From Pegoplata infirma (Eukaryota > Arthropoda > Insecta > Diptera > Anthomyiidae), in contig OY992541.1 in NCBI GenBank assembly GCA_963921195.1, positions 15,358,012 to 15,422,011 on the forward strand: DNA of 64,000 nucleotides, read 5' to 3'. Position numbers and translations under genes: made by a program. Positions 21,776 to 33,194 of this stretch are shown in pieces. Numbering within the stretch: the first letter of the stretch is position 1; each line of letters starts with the position of its first letter. The notes under the pieces were generated by a model. It was not told where the DNA came from. It made no database searches and saw nothing but the letters and a program-made list of their open reading frames with translations.

Positions 21776-23018
21776 CTTTCGTATCGGTTTTGTTTCGGTT
21801 TTTTTGTATTCTTATTTTCGTTTGTTTTAATTGTGACGTCAAACATTTTCTTTCCATCACATTATTAGGTTTTACCTGCCTAACGAATTGCTACAGGTGT
21901 TTACAAAAGATGTTACATCGATCAGTAATCGTTTGCATGCAAAGTCATATAACAAAAAGGAGTTAGCTACTTGAATTTTAAAAGCCATAAAAACATAAAA
22001 CAAATATCTTTTTGTCACGTTACGTGATTTTTATGACCCCTAATAAAAGTATATCTTAAAAAATTTAGACCTTTTCTGTAATGAAATTTTTTCTTTTGCA
22101 AACATTATTAATATGTGATGCACATATATTGAATGTCACTACACTGTTCTTTGCGTTGTAAAAAAAAATACTTATGTCCTGTTTTGGAAATCCCAAAATT
22201 TTAATCAAGCAGTCGTTACAAAATTATATGTAACAACAACAGAATTCAGAAAAAAAAATTTGTTTGTTTTGTTAGAGGCACAGTCATATTATAAAAGAAT
22301 TTAAGAATGCATAATGTGCGGTTCACACTTGCTATTTTTGAGAGTTTGAGGGCTACGTGTTTAAAAAATTATTTGTTTTGTATCCATTACGTTTTTATTC
22401 AGTTACTGGTGTTTTGTTAAACAACCCAGCAAAAAATAAACGAAGTGGTTCAAAAAGAATTAGTGGTTTCACTACATACAAAGTAGCGATAGGTGCCGAA
22501 CTTCATATTCCGTAGGAAGTACTTTTAAAATCACTTCCAAAAATGCTACAAAATAACAATAAAAACATCTTTCACCAGTTCTTTGCCTAATGATTTTGAA
22601 GTACCTTTTTCATATGTTCTTAGGAATCAAATCACCACAACATATGAACTTCTTTTTCAACTTAAACAATTAGAATGATACACGAAGTATGCAATTTTTT
22701 CTACGTCCAGCTTCAAATAGATTTAGTTTTTGCAAAAATGGTGACAAAATTTGGTCATGGCATTTCATTTCTCTTTATTTAGAGCTTAAAAAATCGAAAA
22801 GACGAAAATCGATTATTGATAAATTTTTAAAATTTCATATCTTATATCAAAAAAAGTTGGTCCTAAATTAAATAAATACATTTACGAACTAAAGCGGATG
22901 TTGCTGCATCACATTATAAAATATTGTTTAAGCTTTTTAGAAAATTTAGGTATAGGCTTGTGGTCAAAACAAACTTGTGAATCAATTCGCCGAGAATTTT
23001 TAGTTTTGTTATCTCTAT

Positions 23019-23497
23019 TAGAGATGGGCGCTGGTCACGTGATTTGCGTGATTCACGTGAATCACGCGTGAATCACGCGTGATTGTGAGTGATTTTCATT
23101 TCAATCACGTGATTGTGAGTGAGTGTGAGTTGAAATAAAATCTGAGTGAGTGATTAGTGAGTGAGTCATTTATTTTTTGCGTGAGTTTGCGTGATTAGAT
23201 TTTTTGATTTGCCAAAATTTTTTTTAATTTTTTGTAAAAAAATTTTTTTTTGAATTTTTTTCTTTTTGTGATAAGAAATTTTATTGCGTGAGTAGATTTT
23301 GCGTGACTCACGCGTGAGCGTGATTGAATCTTGCGTGAGTCACGCGTGAGCGTGAGTAACTTTTTTATTACTCACGTGAATAGTGAGTGAGCGTGAGTAA
23401 CAAAAAAAATTGCGTGAGTGATTAGTGAGTGATTCGATTATTTTTTGCGTGAGCGTGAGTGAGTGTGAGTCAAAATCCACTCACGCGCCCATCTCTA
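23019..23497. mobile_element. hAT-like MITE C, 479 bp, CACGTGATT/GTGAGT words
   Basis: Perfect 13-bp inverted ends TAGAGATGGGCGC / GCGCCCATCTCTA and exact 8-bp duplication ATCTCTAT (23011-23018, 23498-23505). The interior is nearly all GTGAGTGAG, TCACGTGAAT and GCGTGAGT words, many locally palindromic. Non-coding. Related right ends lie at 27418-27458 and 27720-27758, and a related pair in the element at 57411. Confidence 0.95.
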
Positions 23498-23519
23498 ATC
23501 TCTATAATTACTCCTTTTT

Positions 23520-24010
23520 TAATTCGAAGTATGTACATTAGATTATCAATGAAATTAATTTTTCTATCACGTAAGGTTTTTAAGATATTCGCGTTTTAAT
23601 ATTGAAATATTTGGGTCTCCTCTGTAACGTATTCTTAAGTTACTCAAACACAAATTTGGTATCCAAATTTTTCTATCGCGTACTGTTTTTGAAATATTGG
23701 CGTTTGAAAAACTCAAACTCTACTGTTACGCACTTATATTCTTTATAAATCACACTAAAATTTTTAAACGCGAATATCTTAAAAACAGAACATGCTTGAA
23801 AATTGTGGATTGCAGTTTTGGAATCAGGAGGTCCATTTTATATGAAATCAAGTCCTATTTCGTGGAAGCAACGTAAGAATACGTAACAGTGGACCCCTAA
23901 AAGTGCGTTTTTTACTTTTTAACAGCGAATATCTCAAAAACGGTACGTGCTAGAAAAATTTGGACGGTAGATTTGGAAGCAGGAGACCAAAATCTATAAG
24001 GGCCAGTTAG
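23520..24010. repeat. Diverged repeats, CGCGAATATCTTAAAAAC type
   Basis: Three to four related segments, in both orientations: AGATATTCGCGTTTTA (23580s), GAAATATTGGCGTTTGAAAA (23690s), GCGAATATCTTAAAAACAGA (23765s) and GCGAATATCTCAAAAACGGT (23925s), each followed by a TAGAAAAATTTGG-like tail. Period about 160-170 bases for the last two. No coding frame. Confidence 0.6.
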
Positions 24011-24795
24011 AAATTTCACTGGAAGGTTTTTGCTGTCGAACAGTGTTTTTAGTGTAAATATTACAAAAAAATACTCTTTCAATCAATCTTACAAAAATAA
24101 GTGAAAAAAGAACTTCTAATTTAGAAGTTCTAAATCACCAAATAAAAATGACATAATCACACCCAAAATGCCAAGAAATATGTACTTCTAAAGAAGTGAT
24201 GAAAAAAGTGCTTCCAAAAGGTCAAGTTATATTAACATCCGGAGCACTACTTCAGAAGTTGTGATAAAAACACTAGTGATATATGTTATACTTAAGTGTC
24301 AATCTTTCGCCACTGAAAAGTGTCGATAAAAAGAACATACTTTGTGTGTCACGCCCATATTAAATTCATCAATGTTTCAGTTGAAGAAGAAGTACATCTG
24401 GTTCATAAGTTGTGGTGAATTTTGTAGTGAATGGTAAGCTCTTTTTTTGCTGGGAACTTGTTGTGTGAACTCCATATAAGAAAAAAAATTTGCCCGTGTT
24501 ATTACAAAAAGATCTAAAATCGAAAAAGGGGCCCCTGCACGATAACCCATTTCAATCACTTAAAAAAATATGTATGAAAGGATGAATTTCAGGTATATTT
24601 TGTTACAAATGTTAAGTGTCATCTTTCTGCAATTAAAAAATATCTCCCCTTACCACCGCAATTTATATGGCTTTTCTGGAATAACGGAATATTAAAAATT
24701 TTTTTTGACAAGATTTTTAAGATCTGCCGGTGCTAATTTCACTAAAAAAGTACCTTTTTCTAAAAAAGGAATAATAAAATTGAATCTTATACCCA

Positions 24796-25557
24796 ATTCA
24801 CACTGAGGTGAAATCTTGTTCGAACGAGATTTCGATCATATGGTTGTGTATAAAATGATACAGACCATAGATGGGACTAATTAATTAAAGGGACCAATTA
24901 ATTGATGGTTTAATTACCATTTAATTGATATCAATGGTAATGAAATTTTTTTCATTACCATTGGTTGTATCAATTGTACCAATTAAATTACTTATCAATT
25001 TAATTACTAATGAAAATTAAAAAAAATAATTACCATTGGTATGGCATCACTTAAAAAAATAATTACCATTAGTAAAAGTCGTCACAATATTGTCAAAATC
25101 GTTAATATTTGGAAAAATCTGTTGTTTTTTGTTATATGGTTTTTTAGTTTTTCACATTTTATAAACCAAACAGACGTTGATTGCCTTTGTATAACACAAT
25201 ATTTGAAATTTTTATTTGCGTTTTGTTTTTTGTCTTTAACATTTTCATATTTTTTTTTGTAAAAACATACTTTGATGTTTAAATTTTTAACTTTTCAAAA
25301 AAACAAAAATGTGCAAACCAATTGTTTTGAAACCAATTATAACTGGTGTTTTTCAACAATCGGTGCATTTCATTACCATTAGTAATTATTTTTTCAATTA
25401 AAAAAATTTAATTACCGTTAAATGGTAATGAAAATTTTTTCATTACCATTGATATCAACCAATGGTAATTAAATTTCAATGGTAATGAAAAATTCCCATC
25501 TATGATACAGACCATATGATCGAAATCTCGTTCGAACGAGATTTCACCTCAGGTGTG
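24796..25557. mobile_element. Foldback MITE D, split by hAT-like E
   Basis: Left TTCACACTGAGGTGAAATCT and right AGATTTCACCTCAGGTGTGA are complementary apart from small indels, with CGTTCGAACGAGATTT and GATCATATGGT / ACCATATGATC inside. Removing the insert at 24866-25504 with its duplication leaves a nearly complete palindrome of about 115 bases. Its own target duplication is not resolved. Confidence 0.8.
24866..25504. mobile_element. hAT-like MITE E, 639 bp, AATTACCATT words
   Basis: Ends CATAGATGGGA / TCCCATCTATG, flanked by ATACAGAC on both sides (24858-24865, 25505-25512), an exact 8-bp duplication. The subterminal parts are iterated TTACCATT / AATGGTAA words about every 10-16 bases. A 73-codon frame (25041-25262) in the AT-rich middle has no recognisable domain. 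Confidence 0.92.
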
Positions 25558-25959
25558 AATAGGCCTTTAGTTTTATAAAATTTCCTTTTTTAATTTTTCT
25601 CAAAAGAGATAAAATTAAAACGCCTTAAAATATATATTTTTGTAAACCACTTTTGATGTAGTTGGCTTTAACTTTAATTTTATCATTATTATTTAAAAAA
25701 GAAGCGAAAAATAAGTTCTTCTCGCATTGGTACAGTGGATATAAATGAAGTAAAAACTGACCAATAAAAATTAGGTAATTTGTTACGCATTTGAGATTAT
25801 CGAAAATCAAGGAAATTTTTATTTTTTATACCCTCCAAAATATAAATATATAAAAAAATGTTAGGGATTTTTTTAATTTTTCCTCCGCGCGATGAATGCT
25901 GTCAAATAGATTTATTATGATTTTTGCACTTCTTCTCCTTCTTCTTTTATATTGATCGT

Positions 25960-26125
25960 GTGTGGGTAAGAATGGTAATTTTTAATTGGCATTGAATTTT
26001 CATTGGCATTAGTTGGAACTAATGCCACTGCCAAAAAAGCATTAGCACTTATTGCCAATGAAATTTTTTGGCTTTGGCATTATTTGTACTAATGCCAATG
26101 AAAAGGCACAAATGCCTAAAAAAAA
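25960..26125. repeat. Word-iterated block, ATTGGCATTAG type
   Basis: Copies of TTGGCATT / AATGCCAATG in both orientations (for example GGAACTAATGCCACTG, GTACTAATGCCAATG) over about 160 bases. It resembles the ends of elements B and E in design, but clear terminal repeats or target duplications were not found. Confidence 0.7.
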
Positions 26126-26849
26126 CTATTAACAATTGATAAAAAAAATTTAGAAAATTAGAAAAGTGAATGCTCTATTGTATTAAGTATGACTTGATGC
26201 ACCTTGTCTGTAATTTTTGTAAAAATAGGTAGAGCCATTCTCTTTGAATGATCAATCAAAAATAAAATATTTATGTTTAAATCTCCATATACCGTTATCA
26301 AAAAAGCTAACAAATTTATACATTATTAAGGCGGGACCTTGTTTTTATTTTTTGATTAATTTATTTGACAAAAGGATGTACAACTTGTAAATGGGTATGG
26401 ACAGTTCTTGATTCTGTTTTTTTGTGATTTTTTAATTTTTTTTATTTAAATTTTTTAAAATTGTTCCATTTTAAATAGTTTTTCCAAAATGTTCCGCGAC
26501 ATAATCCAAAACTTAGAACGCCAAAATCTGCGTTGGTTTACTAGCATTAAGACTGACCTGCCCCTTTTGTCCGTTTTTTCGTCTGCGTTTAAAATATTAA
26601 TAGAAAGGGAGATGAACAAATCTAAAGTTGTTAAAATGAGCATTTTATAATTGAGTAAATTAATTTTATGAATTAACAATTTTTAAGTTTTTCCAAAAGT
26701 ACACACATATTTATTTCTATATTAATACTAGATAAAATGAAACCCGAATACACAAAAAACCGAATTCGAGAAAACCCGGTTACACGAAAATAGTTTTTTA
26801 TCGTATTAAGAATTGTTTTCAATACATTAAAAAAAAAAGAAATACCCGG

Positions 26850-27330
26850 TTAGGCTGTCCAGACAGTTTTTTGACGTAGTGTGGTACTTTTGATTACGAC
26901 GAGTTTAAAAAAGAGGGTTTTCACAAAAAAATTTTTATTTTTTTTTTTAATTTTTGGCATTTCAATTTGTGTTGACTGGCACAAGTTTTTTGTAAAGTAT
27001 GGATAAAAAGGATTATTCTGGTCCAAACAGTTTTTTGAAAGGGCGTGGAACTTCTATAACGATGAGTTTTTAAAAGGGAGTTTTCAAAAAAAAGAAAAAA
27101 AAAATCGAATTTTTTTATAAATTTAAATTTTTTATAAAATTTATTATAATTCCATTTTTGAAAACGGACACAAGCGGGCAAACTTTTTGGAAAGTTGGGA
27201 TAGAAAGGATAATTCTGGCCCAGACAGTTTTTTGAAAGGGCGTAGAACTTTTGATAACGATGAGTTTAAAAATGAGGTTTCCACAATTTTTTTTTTATTT
27301 ATTTTTTATAAAGGGGGTTTTCAAAAAAAA
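26850..27330. repeat. Tandem repeat, three copies, ~170-195 bp
   Basis: CAGACAGTTTTTTGA or CAAACAGTTTTTTGAAAGGG occurs near 26858, 27025 and 27220, each followed by ACGATGAGTTT-like sequence and a poly-A/T tract. Non-coding; open frames across it differ between copies. Confidence 0.75.
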
Positions 27331-27384
27331 AAAAAAAATCCTTCACGCAAAAATTCGACCCACTCTCTAGACACTTATAATTTT

Positions 27385-27765
27385 TCAACTCAACATCACG
27401 TGATTTAAATGAAAATCACTTTTTTGAGTCACGCAAATCACGGGACCAGCGACCATCTCCAATTCAAATTCATAAACAAGAGACAAGTATCTCTTCATTT
27501 GTTTAACCTATAACATCTATAAATATTAATCAAAATGAAGTGTCCACCCTTGAAAAAATTTCCTTGTAGGTCTGAATCCAAAAAGTTTCAAGGCACATAT
27601 TTATTACCCTAGGTTACGTTAGGTTAACCTACCCTAATATAGTCACTTAATTTAAATGAAAATCGCTCAATAATCACGTGATTTAAATAAAAATCGCTCA
27701 CGCCTGAATCACGTGGTTTTTTGAGTCACGCAAATAACGGGACCACAGACCATCTCTCATCTATA
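27385..27765. repeat. Relic ends related to hAT-like MITE C
   Basis: Two segments (27390-27460 and 27660-27760) carry ATCACGTGATTTAAATGAAA, TTTTTTGAGTCACGCAAAT and end in ACCATCTC, matching the right-end plan of element C but diverged (GCGACCATCTCC, CAGACCATCTCT). Both lack a partner left end and are probably truncated copies. Confidence 0.6.
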
Positions 27766-28044
27766 ACATCTGTGAATTTGATTAAAAATAAAGTGTCCAC
27801 CCTGAAATAGTTTCCTTGTAGGTCCGATTTCAAAAACTTTCAAGGCACTTATTAATTACCTTAATATAGGCTTAATTTCTGAATTTCAAAAAGATCGGTT
27901 AACATTTACGACCTGTGGAGACTTTTGGCGAAAAAACCTACCATCACGCCCCAGTGTGCACTGTGGGGCGGACAGAAGAACGACGTACGTTAAATAAATT
28001 AATATTAACGACAAAACCTTTTGCATACAAATTCCAAAACCGAT

Positions 28045-28252
28045 ATAAGCTAAATACCAATACTTATTAAAAACCGATACCAATTCGAGGCTAAAACCAA
28101 TACCAATACCCAATACCTAAATAATTCAAAACCAATACCGAAACCTATACCAATTCAACAAAAAATGAAAACCAATACCTATACCAATACTAATATAATT
28201 TTAAAAACCAATACCAATACCAATACTTTTATCGAATTGGTACCCATCCTTG
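28045..28252. repeat. ACCAATACC word array, right arm of element B
   Basis: About fifteen imperfect copies of AAAACCAATACC, ACCTATACCAAT and AATACCAATACC, ending in GAATTGGTACCCATCCTTG. Partner of the array at 21557-21775. Confidence 0.9.
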
Positions 28253-28781
28253 GTTTTGAGGGAATTATGTGAATATCGGGATGGTGGTTTGTATGGTGAC
28301 TACCAGAACAACTGACCCGATTCCTTTGAAATTTGGAACGGCGATTCGAGCATACAAAATTTGATTACCTGCTAAATTTCAAAGCGATTTCTATTATAAT
28401 ACGGTTATTAGAGTCATTTAATCCGAATCCAAAGGGGGCGTTTGTATGGGGGCTAGATCTTAACCGATCTTCTCCAATTTCAATAGGCTTCGTCCTTGGG
28501 CCAAAATATGCTAAAGTTCTAAATTTTAAGTCAACTGATTGAAAATTTCGACCTGTATCGTGCTTAAACCGATAGATGGACGGACGGACATCGCTAAATC
28601 GACTCAAAAAGTAATTCTGAGTCGATCGGTATACTTGAAGGTAGGTCTAGGACGAATATTTTGGGTAGTTACAAAGGGTAAAAAAATCAATTGAATTCAG
28701 TAATTAAGAAACAAAACGAAGAATTTGTCTGTCACTTGAGGAGTAAATGTTTTATATGAAAACATAGCATCTTAAAATATC

Positions 28782-28922
28782 CTATTTAGTTGGCAGATTG
28801 AGACCAGTCAAATCAGAAGACATACCAAAAGCAGGAACATCGTGAGAAGGCATATGTTTTTTACTACTTTCGGTACTTATTGATGTTGGTGCGGCTTGTG
28901 ATGTTGACGGCAATGGATCCAT
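28782..28922 (-). CDS. Small ORF, 46 aa, in hAT-like A (possible exon remnant)
   Basis: ATG at 28922 to TAG at 28782. The peptide starts MDPLPSTSQAAPTS and is Ser/Thr/Pro-rich, ending in SDLTGLNLPTK. Codon use is less AT-biased than the surroundings. It lies in the residual host sequence between the INE-1-like element and the right arm of hAT-like A. An AT-rich stretch ending in AAG just before the ATG could be a splice acceptor. It may be the first coding exon of a lost transposase; no domain is visible. Confidence 0.35.
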   Translation of the reverse strand: MDPLPSTSQAAPTSISTESSKKHMPSHDVPAFGMSSDLTGLNLPTK

Positions 28923-29495
28923 GCTTAAAATTAAATATTAATTAATTAATTTATAAATATTAATATAAGATTTTCCACCTAGATTTTGAGGTTTTCTTCC
29001 TTCAGAAGCTGGTAAAAATGTGATTTAGGTCTTAGCTGGAAATCTATCGATTTTTTTTAGAAAAGCTGGAAAAAGGAACAAAATGTATGGGATATGATTT
29101 AACAATTTATAATTCGAGTATGTATTTTGAATATATTCAATACAAAGTCAAAATTCGTCTATTTCCACAACAATGTCGTATATTTTCGCAAAAAAATATA
29201 CGTAAGCGCCCTCTGGCGGCACTCAAAAATAAAAATGAATGTCAAAAATGGATTCCCCGTCCCAAAAAGCCCCCACATACTCATTTGGCTAGAGGAAATA
29301 GCATTTTTTTGTCTCTATTCTCGAATATTTCTAGAAAAAATACCTATTTTGAAAAATCCGGGGGCTTGAAATTCATTTTAGAGCTATGGTTTCTTTGGCA
29401 AATTTGCTCATAGTTTCTTTTGCAAATTTGACCCATAGAATAAGAATCACGATGAGCCTTTGGGTCGAAAAAATTTGACCCACCCTAATAATTAT

Positions 29496-31270
29496 ATATG
29501 GCTAGTTGTTTGGTCAAAAAAAAAAAATTTTGAATACATGATTATATCAAAATATATATTCCATTACATATGCGACCATTTATAAATATATATTGAGTTT
29601 AGATGAAATTTGCGTATATATAGTACCATACAAACACAGATATGTTATCGTTTAAGACACATATAATTATATCTATTATTTTTGTTGGAAATTTTTTTAG
29701 TATGGAACCATATATAGTTTTAAATGGTATTATATTAGTCATATATAATTATACATACTTAAATTGATACTGCCCGAGTAAAAAAAAGTTATATGACGCA
29801 ATATTTAATTATATATGAACAGATATGCTTTTATGTAAATCCATATTAATTTTGATCCGAAAATTGGCGGATCAAATATTATACGATTATATCAAATTCT
29901 ATTATTTTTGATAAAATAATATCAAATTTGATTAAGTTTGATCCCAAAAATGGGTCTATCTAATTGTATTAAATCATATCTTATCTGTTAAAATTAGATA
30001 AATTTTTATATAATTAAATGAAATCTGGTAAAATTTTTTGAAATTTTAAACGTGAAATTAGAAATTATTTTATCAGATTGGATACATTATCAATTAGAAG
30101 ATTTTTTATTACATTCTTCGAAATTTTTTTCGCGACTTAGCAATTTATTAAAAATTTGTAAAAATTTTTTCTAAAACAATTTTTAAAGGATTTAAAAATT
30201 CCAAAAAATGTTTGTGTCTTAGAAAATTTAAAAACATTTTTTCGGAACTTAAAAATTTTTCAAATGAATAAAATTTCTCCTAAAAACATTTTCAACGATT
30301 TTTTTACTCCAAAAAAAAATTGCCAAAAAAATTTTATGTCCGGGACTTTAGAAAATTTTTATAAAATTTTTAAGACTTAAAAAATTTTAAATTTTTTTTT
30401 CGGGATATAATTATAAATAAAATCATATATCTTTTTATCTGCCATATCTAAAAATTTCCGAACTTATATGTCATATCTAATTTCATATAGATCGGTATAT
30501 AAATAGATATAAATATGTATGTTATCATATTAAAAAATAAGGAAAAATACAATGCTTTATATAAACTTATATGTCCATATCAAAGTTCATGCATAACCAT
30601 ATATAAATATAAATAATTATATATTAGCATATATGGTTATATCAAATCTTTTTTACTCGGGTGGATTTTTTGTTTAGTAAAGTCCTATACATAATTAGAT
30701 ATAAAGTCACGTATAATAATGTATGAAATCGGATTAAGTTTTATGTGCAACGTATGATTACATCTACCATTTATATTAATATATTATGAACAATATAATT
30801 AGATATGATTTTATATGACATCATTTAAAAAAATTGGAAAATTTCAAAGTGAGATATAATTTTATACTTTGACTCATATAGTTGTATATGGTTTTATGAA
30901 AACATATAAAATAATATACATTTATATAAATTCCTTTTTTCTCGGGTAGTTATATGCGAAAATTTGACCCTTTTTGTATAAAATTGATGCAATTATATAT
31001 AATTAAATATATTTATATATAAGCAAAAATATGTTTTCCCCAAAAAACGCAAAAAAAATTGCCAAAAAAAATTTGTTTCCAGGACTTAAAAATTTTCAAA
31101 ATTGTTTTTAGGACTTTTCAAAAAAAAATCTGGACTTCCCTAGTAAAAAAGTTTTGATATAATTTTATATAATTTGATACAATCATATTAAATTATATAT
31201 GACTTTTTATATGTTCAGATCTAATTTTATCTAAGATTTATTGCGGATCCACTTTCTTATCTGAGGTTAT
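29496..31270. other. TATATA-rich repeat region between nest A and Helitron 2
   Basis: Long AT-rich stretch dominated by ATATATAATTATATG-type words, with many near-palindromes. Holds a TIR element (29773-30661) and further single ends of that family at 30950. The only phrase shared with the 86-bp repeats is GATCCGAAAATTGGC (about 29855). No gene. Confidence 0.6.
29773..30661. mobile_element. TIR element with CCCGAGTAAAAAA ends
   Basis: Left CCCGAGTAAAAAAAA and right TTTTTTACTCGGG form inverted ends 889 bases apart. The subterminal sequence is iterated TTATATATG/CATATATAA. Neighbouring bases give no convincing target duplication, so the superfamily is open. Further ends of this family lie at 7467, 18987 and 30950. 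Confidence 0.6.
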
Positions 31271-31275
31271 ACATA

Positions 31276-31504
31276 CACCCAAAAAAAAACGTGGGTATTC
31301 AATACTAAAAATTTAACTAAATTTTAGTTCAAAAGGACCTAGTGCAGAAATTGGTAACCAATACTAAAATTTTTTACTAAAATTATTTAAAACCAGTAAA
31401 AATGACTGATTTTAGTACTTTGAAATACTAAAATTAGTAAATAATTAGTAGATTTTTGTACAATATCACTTACTAAACCTTTTACTGTAGAATTATTTTG
31501 AGTG
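31276..31504. mobile_element. TA-flanked MITE, copy 1 (229 bp)
   Basis: CACCCAAAAAAAAA to TTTTGAGTG with TA on both sides. The interior has TTTAACTAAA, TTTTTTACTAAAATTATT and AAATTAGTAAATAATTAGTA. Same family as 32454-32714. The TA duplication suggests a Tc1/mariner-type transposase in trans. Confidence 0.8.
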
Positions 31505-32453
31505 TAAATATATCTGACTTTATGTAATTGTATAAATCTAAATTAATTTATATAAAACTAGCTTACAATCCCGGTACTTCGTTACCGGTTGTATTGAATA
31601 TCGGATAATAGAAGGATCAGGATTACTCTATTAATTTCAAACAAATTCCCCTACGTAGTCTTTGTTTTATTTACTTGTGGACGTTTAAGTCTTCCATAAA
31701 AAAGATATTTCAATGAATAATTTAAAAATAAAATTTGAATACCTTCGCTGGTACGTTATCATGTTCGTTCCGGAGGAAAAATATATTGACAATTTTCAAG
31801 CCCTTATGTCGGGATTTTGGATTTTGAGTGAATAAATATTTCAGTAAAAAAAGAAATTGGAATAAAAAAATAAGTTTGAGTGAAAAAATATATAAAGCGA
31901 AAAAATATGGAGTAAAAAAAGCTAAACACGAAAAACTTTAGTAAAAAATTGCATTCCATATTGTTCCCTGCTCTATTCCATTTTGTTCCCCGTTCATTTC
32001 CAATTCCATTTCCTTCTTCAAAGGTCATTATTATACTTAGGAACAAAAAAAGTAACAAATGTACACTTTATTACCCCCATTAGAAACGGAATTTCCAAAA
32101 AGTACATCTTCCAGAATGCTTTTTCTTCACCGAAGGATCCTATAATCCATATTTCAATTATCTAGGACCATTGTTTCAGCAAATATTAAAAGTACTATTT
32201 ATCCCCGTTAAGAAACGGAATTTCTAAAAAGTACTTTCCCCAATATTTTTTTTATCGAAGGATTTTGCATTCCAAATTTTAAGTTTCTGTGACCATTATA
32301 TCAGGAAATAAATAAGTACACTTTTTTACCCCTTTTAACCCCTTTATTATCCGAGAGGCGAACCTTTTCCAATTTCAACTTTCTATGATTATTATCCTTC
32401 CGTTCCTTTAAACAAAACGTACTTTTTATAGAAGGTACTTCTTACAAAAGGTA

Positions 32454-32714
32454 CACTCAAAAAAAAAAACATGGGTATTCATAACTAAAAATTTAACTAA
32501 AGTACTAATTTTTTAGTCCAAAATGATCTAGTGCAGGCGTTGGTAATCAGTACTAAAATTTTTTACTAATATTATTCAAAACCAGAAAAAATTACTAATT
32601 TTAGTACTTTGAAGATACTAAAAAACTACTGTACTACTGGTAATTAGTAACTTATTAGTAGATTTAAGTACAATATCACTTACTAAACTTTTTACTGTAG
32701 AATTATTTTGAGTG
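32454..32714. mobile_element. TA-flanked MITE, copy 2 (261 bp), inside Helitron 2
   Basis: CACTCAAAAAAAA to TTTTGAGTG, TA at 32452-32453 and 32715-32716. It separates GGTA from TACTTTT in the Helitron's own repeat, so it arrived after that repeat existed. Closely similar to 31276-31504. Confidence 0.88.
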
Positions 32715-33194
32715 TACTTTTAGTAAAAGGTACTTTTTATAAAGGTACTTTTTATAAAGGTACTTTTTATAAAAGACACTTTTTAAAAAAAGTACTTTTT
32801 ATAAAAGGTACTTTTTATAAAAGGTACTTTTTATAAAAGGTACTTTTTATAAAAGGTACTTTTTATAAAAGGTAATTTTTATAAAAGGTACTTTTTTTAA
32901 AAGGTACTTTTTTTAAAAGGTACTTTTTATAATAAGTACTTTTTATAAAAGGTACTTTTTATAAAAGGTACTTTTTATAAAAGCTACTTTATATAAAAGG
33001 TACTTTTTATAAAAGGTACTTTTTATAAAAGGTACTTTTTATAAAAGGTACTTTTTATTAAAGGTACTTTTTATAAAAGGTACTTTTTATAAAAGGTACT
33101 TTTTATAAAAGGTACTTTTTATAAAAGGTACTTTTTATAAAAGGTACTTTTTATAAAAGGTAGTTTTTATAAAAGGTACTTTTTATAAAAGGTA
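32715..33194. repeat. 16-bp minisatellite GTACTTTTTATAAAAG, block 1
   Basis: About 30 units in tandem, mostly identical, with scattered single changes. Continues after the MITE at 33195-33879. Each unit contains TATAAAAG and is partly self-complementary (CTTTTTATAAAAG). Confidence 0.97.

Larger units (their letters stand above)
21557..28252. mobile_element. hAT-like element B with ACCAATACC-type ends
   Basis: Left end CAATGATGGGTACCAATACC, right end GAATTGGTACCCATCCTTG; flanks GTTTTGAG on both sides (21549-21556, 28253-28260), an exact 8-bp duplication. The ends are followed by long runs of iterated ACCAATACC/AAAACCAATACC words. No transposase was recognised within. Carries nested elements at 23019 and 24796. 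Confidence 0.9.
21215..28688 (+). mobile_element. INE-1/DINE-1-like element, split by hAT-like B
   Basis: The left part starts AACAAGTAAGAAAGTTATAG and has GTCGGTCAAGACCGACCATA and GATACCCTACACCAGT. The right part (28261-28688) has GACGGACGGACATCGCTAAA, TCGATCGGTATACTTGAAGG and GGTCTAGGACGAATATTTTG. These blocks are common to fly INE-1/DINE-1 (Helentron-type) elements. Without the insert at 21557-28252 the element is about 0.8 kb. The right boundary is approximate. Confidence 0.7.
20662..29487. mobile_element. hAT-like element A with long inverted arms (outer shell of a nest)
   Basis: Starts TAGGGTGGGTCAAATT and ends AATTTGACCCACCCTA, perfect 16-bp inverted ends, flanked on both sides by ATAATTAT (20654-20661 and 29488-29495), an exact 8-bp duplication. 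The inverted similarity continues for about 300 bases (GCCCCCGGATTTTTCAAAAT at about 20790 against its complement at about 29350). The 8-bp duplication fits hAT or P types; the superfamily is inferred. The 8.8 kb length is almost all later insertions. A 46-codon ORF at 28782-28922 is the only candidate own coding piece. Confidence 0.9.
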
